Notes under the pieces: generated by a model
What the model saw: the letters and a program-made list of their open reading frames with translations, nothing else
Told to the model about the DNA's origin: nothing
Database searches by the model: none
Program-made: the position numbers and the translations under genes
Source: Pyrocephalus nanus
Taxonomy: Eukaryota > Chordata > Aves > Passeriformes > Tyrannidae
Length of the DNA: 64,000 bases
Reading direction: 5' to 3'
Assembly (NCBI GenBank): GCA_038380795.1
Contig: CM076267.1
Location: forward strand, 36,704,232 to 36,768,231
Shown here: piece by piece, positions 56,471 to 64,000 of the stretch
Position numbering within the stretch: the first letter of the stretch is position 1
Layout: each line of letters begins with the position of its first letter

Positions 56471-57233
56471 ATGTTACAGCCCTTCCTCCTGGCTTGTGAG
56501 AATCCCTTGTTTTAATGGGCCACCTGGGGAACCTCCTCCCCAGTTAAACATTTTAGGACATACTCAGCATTAGCCTTGGAATGTACTTCCCTCACCTTTG
56601 GCAAAGGCAGCCAGTTCATGAAGCAGAATTCCCACCATTCCTACCTGCTCCAAGGCAACCATGCATGAAGAAACTGTTCAGAGCTCTCTCTGTTTGGGTG
56701 TGGTTGGGGAGGGGGGTCTAAAACCATCTGTCTTCTCCATCCACCTCTTGTTCAGGTGCCATTGCTGCATTTTATTTGGCTTTTGTAACCTCCCAAGCTT
56801 TTGGCATCCAGCTTTTCCCTGTCCATGAAATATGCCTTAGTGGCAGGTGAGATCTGCTTGGCCAGGCCCTCCTTTAGGCACCAGCTGCTTTTTTTAGGTT
56901 CATCTGGGAAGTTTTCCCGTGCCTTTGCCTGTTCCTCCCACCCAAAATGTTGCTTTGTTACAGGGAACTGTTTCATTCCACCGTCTACAAGGTGGGTTTC
57001 AGTTGCATCGCTTGCTGCAGCTTCAACCCATATTCTCAGGAATAATTAGGCACTCAAATGCTACTCAAATCAGCCAGATTTGGGTATCTAAAGAAGTCCT
57101 GGGAGTGGGACTTTCTTCCACAGCAGGGCAGCTGTGTTCTTAGACAGGCAAACCTTCAAAACCTCCAGAGTAAAAAGCTTTTTCCATTTTCCAGATTTCC
57201 AGTCCAGATCTTCTCTCAAACTGTTTGTGACCC

Positions 57234-57267
<34 letters not shown>

Positions 57268-57294
57268 GTTACCCAGAATAGTTTGGCTTAGTCA
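56471..57294. other. Intergenic with 27-base T run
   Basis: Poly-T at about 57238-57264, adjacent to the CR1 copy at 57295. No gene recognised. Confidence 0.5.
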
Positions 57295-57512
57295 TCAGGA
57301 AGAATTCAGGAGGAATTTCTCCCTGGAAAGGGTGCTCAGGCACTGGCAGGGGCTGCCCAGGGAGGTTTGGAGTCCCCATCCCTGGAGGTGTCCAAGGGTG
57401 GGCTGGACGTGGCACTCAGTGCTCTGGGCTAGGGGACAAGGTGGGGATCAGACAAAACTCAGACTTGATGGCCTTGGAGGGCTTTTCCAAGCTCAGTGAC
57501 TCTGGGATCACT
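57295..57512 (+). mobile_element. CR1 LINE 3' fragment
   Basis: GGAGGAATTTCTCCCTGGAA, CTGCCCAGGGAGGTTTGGAG, CCCTGGAGGTGTCCAAGG and a TTGATGGCCTTGGAGGGCTT block, sense orientation. Confidence 0.85.
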
Positions 57513-58380
57513 GTTACTCCCATTCAAGTAGCCTGTGATCAAGATCAGGACTCCTACTGTGGGTTTGGGGTTTTTCTGCCTTAAAAATCTTTCCCTAGGA
57601 AATGCAGAGGCATCTCAAAATGTTCTCCCCCTCTTCTGGTGAGCACAGGAGACAAGTGTGGACTTCCCTTGGCTCCTGCCACAGCCAGGCCTTGATAACT
57701 TGTTGAAGAAATAACCATTATTGTGAACTTTCAAACACATTTACCCCGTAGCCTCTCCCCTGTGAACTCTGATGGCCCCTCTTGAGCAAGGACCTCATGT
57801 TCTGCTGCACCTTTGCTTTCAAAGAGATGTTCGGCCTCAGGTCACTCATCTCTGAACTCCGGTGGCCCCTCTCAAGCAGGAGCTGCAGAATGTCCTGGGT
57901 CACTGTTTTGATAAAAAGGCGTTTGGTTAATAAGTCACCCAAACTTTGGTGACTCTGCTGCTCGGCGTGCCAGCCGCTGCAAACCACAGAGAGCATCCTG
58001 CCTGAACTCCAGGCACCTTCCTGAGCAAAGGCCGGGGGTTTAGGTCTTCCATGCCAATAGTTCACCACGGTTCTTGTAGTACAAGCTCCCTGGAGAAGCT
58101 CAGTGGCCATAAAAGTTGACTCCTGCCTTGAATCCGGCCCAGCCACGTGCACAGTGACTCACTTGAGACAACCCTGACCCAGCAAAACCCCTCCAGGAGC
58201 AAGCACTGCCTCTGCCCTGCTAATGGTTCTCAATCACTTGAGATAACGTAAATGCACTGAAAAGCTTCTTCAGGTGCCCTGATAGCACTTTAGTCCGTGC
58301 TTTTATCAGTGTTCAAACCCTACTCTTGGAACTCCAATAACCTGTCTCAGTACACACTTTGGACAGGCAAACATTAAAGT
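57513..58380. other. Upstream flank of first-exon copy 11
   Basis: Contains two diverged copies of an approximately 75-bp segment (around 57760-57920, each with a GTGGCCCCTCT or ATGGCCCCTCT core). A minus-strand frame at 57718-58152 crosses them; no known protein is recognised. Confidence 0.4.
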
Positions 58381-58389
58381 CCACCACGC

Positions 58390-58396
58390 TATAAAG
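58390..58396 (+). promoter_or_regulatory. TATA box of first-exon copy 11
   Basis: TATAAAG, 85 bp before the ATG at 58481. TAAAGTCCA just upstream (about 58375-58383) is one base from the HNF4 core CAAAGTCCA. Confidence 0.6.
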
Positions 58397-58480
58397 GAGC
58401 TACAGCTCTTTTCTGCCTTCATTTTCTGCTGTAAGGAGTCAGAAGGAGCAGTTGGTCTCCTTTCCTGCCCCTCAGCAGGG

Positions 58481-59314
58481 ATGTGGAGGCCCCAGGTAAC
58501 TGCTGGGCTGGTCCTTTTCCTCGCTTTCTGGAGCGTGACAGAAGGTGGGAAGCTCTTGGTGGTGCCTCAGGATGGGAGTCACTGGCTGAGCATGCGCATG
58601 GTGCTGGAGAAACTCTGGGAGAAGGGGCATGAAATCGTGGCTGTGGTTCCCGATGCCGCTCTGCTCCTGAAGAGCCCCCAGTCCTTCACTATCAAAACAT
58701 ACTCCGTGCCCTACACGCAGGAGTTTGTGGACAAATACTACCAGGAGATGGGGGAGAAGAGCTTTGAGCTGACATTCACAGCTCTGTTCAGCAACATCTC
58801 CCAGCTGACCAGCCTGTTCTCCTCCGCCTGTCGGCACCTCCTGTACGACAAAGAGCTGATGAGGTACCTCCAGGACAGCAGATTCGATGCCATCATGATG
58901 GACCCCGTGCTGCCCTGCGGGCCCATCCTTGCTGAGCACCTCTCCCTCCCCTCAGTCTACTTCATGCGTGGCCTCCCGTGCACCTTGGACTACCAGACTG
59001 CCCAGTGCCCCAGTCCCGTGTCCTACGTGCCCAGGACCTTCTCCTCCGTGGCGGATCGCATGACGTTCCCGGAGCGCGTGAAGAACCTCCTGATCGGGCT
59101 CTCAGAGCCTGTGCTTTGCTACCTCTTCTATACAGAGTACAGGAACTTGGCCTCTGAGTTTCTGCAGAGGGATGTAACGATGCAGGAGCTCTTCAGCAAA
59201 GCCTCGGTGATGCTGATGAGATACGACTTTGTCTTTGAGTACCCGCGCCCCGTAATGCCCAACATGGTCTATGTCGGGGGCATCAACTGCGTGCAGAAGA
59301 AGCCCCTGTCAGAG
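58481..59314 (+). CDS. UGT1A: UGT1A alternative first exon, copy 11
   Basis: 834 nt, 278 codons, donor GAG|GTTGGT. Signal peptide (VLFLAFWSVTEG), then GKLLVVPQDGSHWLSM. MMDPVLPCGPILAEHLS carries the catalytic-type Asp in an MDP context. Ends MPNMVYVGGINC. The shortest intact first exon here; the ATG lies 85 bp from a TATA box. No lesion. Confidence 0.95.
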
Positions 59315-59397
59315 GTTGGTCACGGCTTACCCCGAGGGTGTCAGGGTGTTTATTGGTGGCTCTTTAGGATGTGCTGGTTTAAGTGCTCTCTTGGTGT

Positions 59398-59763
59398 GTT
59401 CAGCTGGAGAAGGGGAGGCTGAGGGGAGACCTCGTTAAAGTCACATCTTCCTCCAGGGGCAGAGGAGGGGCAGGACTGAGCTCTGCTCTGCGGGGACCAG
59501 GGACAGCCCCCAGGGAATGGCTGGAGCTGTGTCAGGGCAGGCTCAGGGTGGATCTCAGGGAAAGGTTCTTCCCCCAGAGGGTGGTTGGCACTGAACAGGC
59601 TCCCCAGGGCAGTGGGCACAGCCCCGAGGCTGCCAGAGCTCCAGGAGGGTTTGGATGACACCCTCAGGGACAGGGTGGGATTGTTGGGGTGTCCTGGGCA
59701 GGGCCAGGAGTTGGGCTGGTGATCCTTGTGGATCCTTCCAGCTGAGGATATTCTGGGATTCCG
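59398..59763 (+). mobile_element. CR1 LINE 3' fragment
   Basis: CAGCTGGAGAAGGGGAGGCT, GGGGAGACCTCGTTAAAGTC, then CAGGCTCAGGGTGGATCTCA and an ATATTCTGGGATTCC end, sense orientation, in the intron after copy 11. Confidence 0.85.
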
Positions 59764-60440
59764 TGTGCACGATTACCCCAAAACCAGGGGTGTGCAGGGA
59801 CGCAGGGGGAGCTCTGTTACCTCTGGATTTGTGTGAGGTAGCAAATAAGAGGATAACTGGGCAAAGAAGCCTTCAGGACTGTAACCATCTCCCTTCCCTT
59901 GTCTAAATCTCCCTCGTGCTGTGCAAACAGGGCAGATGTCAGTGGTTTATCCTTTCAGACCAGGAGTTATTGCTCAGCTTGTGACACCTTTACTACTGTA
60001 AACCCAGGACTTTCACTGTGATAACTGCTGTGATAGAGCACCAAATCTGCAGATAAGCTTTTACAACCCACTGTATATCAAATCTCCGTCAATCTTTGCT
60101 TCTTGGTTACGCTCCAAGGGCACAGAGCAGTCCAAAGATCAGGCTCGTTCCATGTCCAATCAGCGGAGCAGGCGAGGCAGGGAGGTGATCATTACCTGGA
60201 TGTTAATGATGTTGTGATTGCTGTGTCAGTCCCATTCATGACTCTTGCTCAGCCTTTCAGCCTAACATGCTGTTGGTCCCTGCTCTCTCAGTCCCTCCTT
60301 CCTCCCTGGAGTGTTTGAATCCTCCGATGTCAGTCCAAACATTCAGCTCCGCCTCGTGGCACCCGGTCACTCAAAGCTTTCACCGTGCACAGAAGACAAA
60401 CCCAATATTTACCCACAGTTAAAAATTACCCCCATTTCTC
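59764..60440. other. Upstream flank of first-exon copy 12
   Basis: No gene recognised. Several GTTAAA words occur from 60417 to 60472, close to the promoter. Confidence 0.45.
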
Positions 60441-60443
60441 TCT

Positions 60444-60456
60444 GTTAAAAATTAAA
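60444..60456 (+). promoter_or_regulatory. HNF1-like site, first-exon copy 12
   Basis: GTTAAAAATTAAA agrees with GTTAATNATTAAC at 11 of 13 positions, 97 bp before the ATG at 60553, nearly the same distance as in copies 1-4. Confidence 0.5.
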
Positions 60457-60552
60457 CCCCCAGCTTAGTTAAAATTCAAGTGCAAAGTACCCTCCGTGGT
60501 TCATTCTCCCTGCTGCAGCCGTTTAAACCCCTGCTGGGTTCCCATGGGGGAA

Positions 60553-61404
60553 ATGGCTCCTTCCAACCCAGGATTTCGTTCTCCTGCCTCCTGGGCTGTG
60601 TTTTTCCTGCTCCTGTGGACCTTTGGAGAAGGTGGGAAGCTTTTGGTCGTGCCCATTGACGGCAGCCACTGGCTGAGCATGCGGCCGGTCGTGGAGCGGC
60701 TCCGGCAGCGGGGACACCACGTCGTGGTGCTGGCACCGGAGACGAACCTCAGGATCCGCCCGTCGGGGCTTTACACCCTGAAAACCTACTCTGTGTCGTA
60801 CACCAGGGAGTATGTGGAGGCAGAATTCCAGCAGATGGGCCACAGGAGCTTCACCCCCCAGCCCTTCTTGGAGAAACTCTCCAGAATAGCCAATTTTACC
60901 ACCATGTTCTTCGACTCCTGCAAACGCCTCCTGGCCGACAGAGAGCTGATCCGGTACCTCGAGGAGAGCGGATTTGATGCCGTTTTCATGGATCCCTTCT
61001 TTCCCTGCGGGCAGATAGTGGCTGAGCACCTCTCCCTGCCCTCCGTGTACTTCGTCCGGGGGCTGCCCTGTGGCCTCGACTCGCAGGCCACGCTCTGCCC
61101 GAGCCCTCCTTCCTACGTTCCCAGGTTCTTCACCCGCCTCACCGACCGCATGAGCTTCCTGCAGCGCCTGGGCAACCTCGTGGCCAGCCTGAGCAGTTCC
61201 CTGGCTTGCTCTTTCCTTTATTCTCCCTACGATGCTTTGATCAGGGAGTTCCTGCGGCGGGAGGCGACGGTGCCGGAGCTGCTGGGCCGGGCGGCCCTTT
61301 GGCTCCTGAAATACGACTTTGTGTTTGAGTTCCCCCGGCCCCTCATGCCCAACATGGTCCCGGTGGGGGGCATCGGCTGCACCAGGGAAAACAAGCTGGC
61401 CCAG
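60553..61404 (+). CDS. UGT1A: UGT1A alternative first exon, copy 12 (nearest to the common exons)
   Basis: 852 nt, 284 codons, donor CAG|GTTAGT. Signal peptide (AVFFLLLWTFGEG), then GKLLVVPIDGSHWLSM; FMDPFFPCGQIVAEHLS holds the Asp. It ends MPNMVPVGGIGC: Gly replaces Asn before the last Cys. The ATG at 60553 is chosen; 60544 is in frame and would add three residues. By position, last first exon before exon 2, it corresponds to mammalian UGT1A1, but orthology needs a tree. A CR1 copy and about 2 kb of intron separate it from exon 2. Confidence 0.95.
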
Positions 61405-61662
61405 GTTAGTTCCCTTCTTCCCCCGGTGCCTGCGCTGAGGGTTCTCTCCAGGAGATGGAGCTCCCACGCAGGAATAAATGATAATTTAAAAATAAAAATA
61501 GGAGCAGCTGGGCAAGCGCTTGGCACATGGAGAGGCAAGGAGTTACTTTGTGGGACACCTCTGGATTCCCAGGCAAAGCTGCACCAAAAAACCCCAGATT
61601 TTCCTTTCCCCATTTTTCCTGTTTCCATTCCCTTTTCCTTCTTCTGGTCTGCAGCTCCCTCA

Positions 61663-61922
61663 GGAGGGGCAGTGGAGGGGCAGCAGCGATCCCTGCTCTC
61701 TGCGAGCAGTGACACGAAGGGCTGGAGCTGTCCGAGAGGTTTAGGATGGATGTTAGGAGAAGGTTCTGAAAGGCACTGGAACAGGCCCCAAGGCTGCCAG
61801 AGCTCCAGGAGTGTTTGGACAGCGCCCTCAGGGACAGGGTGGGATTGTTGGGTGTCCTGGCCAGGGCCAGGGGTTGTACTCGATGGTCTTTGTGGATCCT
61901 TTCCCACTCGGGATATTCCATG
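61663..61922 (+). mobile_element. CR1 LINE 3' fragment
   Basis: TTTAGGATGGATGTTAGGAG, CCAAGGCTGCCAGAGCTCCA and GGGTTGTACTCGATGGTCTT, sense orientation. Confidence 0.85.
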
Positions 61923-62372
61923 AACTTCAGAATTAACCCCACCCCACCGGTGAAGCCCTCCTGCCACTTCTGTGTGAAATACTCCAGACTGTAAATGTTT
62001 TGTTTGAACTGTGCCAAGCTCCCTCAGTAGACGCTGTCTCCTGCTTTCCATTAAGAAATCTTCCTAATTCTCTTCTTTTCCAGGGAGTGTCCACTGCAGG
62101 TATTTCAGAAAGGTGGTGGGTAGCACCCACTGAGACGAGCAGATGCTCATTAAAAACACTGCTAAAATAACCAGAATATTCCCAAAGCAGGGCTGCAAAA
62201 AGTTTCCTCAGAGTAGTGGCACTTCTGAGCAGAAAGTCGGACCTTGGAACACAAAAGCGTTTAGAAAACAAAGTCAAACTGATGTGACTGATCCCACAGG
62301 AAATAAAGAGGGTGAAATATGCCCCAAAACTGTGGTAAAGAGCAGAAACTAAGAGGGTCAGTCTTGGTTGCC

Positions 62373-62442
62373 TCTCCCCATGGCAGAGGGTTGGAATGAG
62401 ATGATCTTTAAAGTCCCTTCCAACCCAAATCGTTCCATGGTT
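62373..62442 (+). mobile_element. CR1 LINE 3' tip
   Basis: CCATGGCAGAGGGTTGGAAT followed by AAAGTCCCTTCCAACCCAAA, sense orientation. Confidence 0.75.
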
Positions 62443-62934
62443 ATCCCAGCGGATCCTGGAGATAACAGTTCACTTGCCAGACTTACAGGAACTTTTAGCT
62501 CATTTTATTCCACTTACTCCACTCTGATTCCTGCAACAGTTTCCTCCAGTTTTGTCTTCCCTTCCCTGGCTTGACCAAATATTTTTCTATGGCAAAGAAT
62601 TTTTGCTCCAGCCTCTGGCAGTTTTTGTGCTTCATTGGAATCCCTTTGTTCTTGGATTCCAGTGCTGGATCCCCTGGTCCTTCTGTTATGGAAATCAATC
62701 AAACCAAATAGATACAACCCCCTGGCAGCACTTCAGTGTTATCCTACTCAAAGCAAAGACAATAAATCCAGATATGAGGAGTTCAAGCTGTCAGAACACT
62801 TGTCCAGAATTTTCATTCTCTCTTGCAGCTCTGGGGGCTGAAAAGAAGAACATCAGCTCTAAATCCAGACTTGCAGTAAATGTGGAAATGAGCCAGCTGG
62901 GGAATGGCTGCCAGGAAAAACAGGATGGGGATCT

Positions 62935-63061
62935 ATCCAAGGCCAGCCTGGATGGGGCTTGGAGCAACCTGGTGGAGTGGAAGGTGTCCCTGCCATGGCA
63001 GGGGGTGGAATGAGATGGGCTTTGATGTCCCTCCCCACCCAACCCGTTCTGGGATTCTATG
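62935..63061 (+). mobile_element. CR1 LINE 3' fragment
   Basis: CCAAGGCCAGCCTGGATGGG, GTGGAAGGTGTCCCTGCC and CGTTCTGGGATTCTATGAAT, sense orientation. Confidence 0.85.
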
Positions 63062-63416
63062 AATTGATCTCTTCAGTTGCTGCAGCGTCATTTTTGTGGC
63101 ACAGACCGTGTCTTTGAGCAGACAGGCTCTGCTGCACGATTGTTTTCCAGCCAGTTTTTCCTCAGGTCCGCGGTGAACCTGAGTTCAGGCACCTCCCTAA
63201 CTCTGTTGACCCGCCTGTGCCCATTTGTTTTCCCCCAGGACTCGCTTTCCTGCCCACAGCTGACGTCCCTGATCATAACTTCGTGTCACGGTTTTGGTTC
63301 CTCGCGTCATCTCCCGATTTCGTTGCCTTTTCCAGGGAGTTTTGTGGGAACACCACAGCCACTCCAGCGTCTGACCTGCACGGGCCCTTGACCGAGGGTG
63401 TGCTTGTTTTTGGCAG

Positions 63417-63548
63417 GAGTTCGAAGCCATTGTGAACGCCTCTGGGGAACACGGCGTCGTCGTCTTCTCGCTGGGCTCCATGGTGTCCGAGATCCCCATG
63501 AAGAAGGCCATAGAGATCGCGGACGCGCTGGGGACGGTCCCTCAGACG
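63417..63548 (+). CDS. UGT1A: UGT1A common exon 2
   Basis: Shared exon joined to every first exon. 132 nt, 44 codons, phase 0 on both sides, the length known for human UGT1A exon 2. Begins [20 protein letters not shown] and ends GTVPQT. It opens the C-terminal UDP-glucuronic-acid-binding domain; the FSLGSMVSE segment is a family hallmark. Acceptor TTTTTGGCAG|GAG, donor ACG|GTACCA. Each first exon ends phase 0 (Lys, Gln or Glu), so all joins keep frame. Confidence 0.95.
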
Positions 63549-63641
63549 GTACCACTGCCCCCTCCCCTGCCAGCAGGGCTGTTCCCAGGCCCCCCCTTCC
63601 CTCTGCTGCCCAGACTGACGTGCTCTGGCCCCTCCCGGCAG

Positions 63642-63729
63642 GTGCTGTGGCGATACACGGGCCCGACGCCCCCCAACCTGCCCAAGAACGTCAAGCTCGT
63701 CAAGTGGCTGCCGCAGAACGATCTCCTGG
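63642..63729 (+). CDS. UGT1A: UGT1A common exon 3
   Basis: 88 nt, the length known for human exon 3; starts phase 0 and ends after one base of a codon. Encodes [16 protein letters not shown] and [14 protein letters not shown]; the WLPQNDLL core begins the UGT signature, whose remaining part lies in exon 4 beyond the window. Acceptor CCCGGCAG|GTG, donor CTGG|GTAGGT. The intron between exons 2 and 3 is only 93 bp. Confidence 0.95.
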
Positions 63730-63789
63730 GTAGGTCTGAGGGGCCTCCAGAGACACCGGGGGCTTCTTTGGCTCCTTTTTGCTCTTTTA

Positions 63790-64000
63790 CTCTTTTTTAC
63801 TCTTAGTCTTTTACTCTTTTTTTACTCTTTTATTATTTTCTTTTTTAAATTATTTTTTTTCATTTTTTAATTCTTTTTTATTCTTTTTTATTCTTTTTTA
63901 TTCCTTTTTATTTTGTATTTTTTTTATTCTTTTAAAATTATTTTTATTCTTTTTTATACTTCTTTACTTTCTTTTAGTCTTTTTTTACTCTTTTTTACTC
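63790..64000. repeat. T-rich low-complexity tract
   Basis: TTTTTACTC and TTTTTTATTC units running to the window edge, in UGT1A intron 3. Confidence 0.85.

Larger units (their letters stand above)
61923..63416. other. Intron before common exon 2
   Basis: Holds two short CR1 tips; otherwise nothing recognised. Confidence 0.5.

Noticed and set aside
1..64000. tRNA, rRNA, CRISPR, operon or bacterial features
   Set aside because: None seen; gene structure, splice sites and CR1 elements show an avian-type nuclear genome.

Overview
The window reads as vertebrate nuclear DNA, almost certainly from a bird. Introns are short, spliced exons have good GT/AG borders, at least 17 fragments of avian-type CR1 LINE are scattered through it, and there is one young endogenous retrovirus. 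No tRNA, rRNA or CRISPR structure was seen. The species cannot be named from sequence alone; gene names rest on recalled family similarity, not on a database search.

Layout. (1) 264-15574, minus strand: 20 coding exons of USP40, a ubiquitin-specific protease, from its start codon to about residue 881. The 3' end lies beyond position 1. A CpG-rich promoter with YY1-like and duplicated ZNF143-like motifs sits at about 17450-17640. It is flanked by two arms of one minisatellite family in opposite orientation (about 16425-17295 and 17685-18420). (2) 19418-63729, plus strand: a UGT1A-type locus. Eleven intact alternative first exons and one broken one are followed by common exons 2 (63417-63548) and 3 (63642-63729). 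Common exons 4 and 5 lie past the right edge. USP40 and UGT1A are head to head, as at the human locus. (3) 42233-49719, minus strand: a complete env-less ERVL-like provirus, with 1.1-kb LTRs, a 5-bp target duplication and open gag and pol frames, inserted between the broken first exon and the next intact one.

How it works. Each UGT1A first exon has its own promoter and encodes a signal peptide plus the aglycone-binding half of a UDP-glucuronosyltransferase. Each ends in phase 0 at a GT donor and can be spliced to the shared exons, which encode the UDP-glucuronic-acid-binding half and the membrane anchor. The array is evolving quickly: three nearly identical 2.95-kb tandem units, a fourth mosaic unit with an internal deletion, a conversion-like tract between two later exons, and one decapitated exon.

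Most notable observations: each LTR of the provirus carries four CTCF-like motifs spaced exactly 58 bp apart, so eight co-oriented candidate sites lie inside a promoter-choice cluster; and the USP40 promoter lies in the loop of a large inverted minisatellite.
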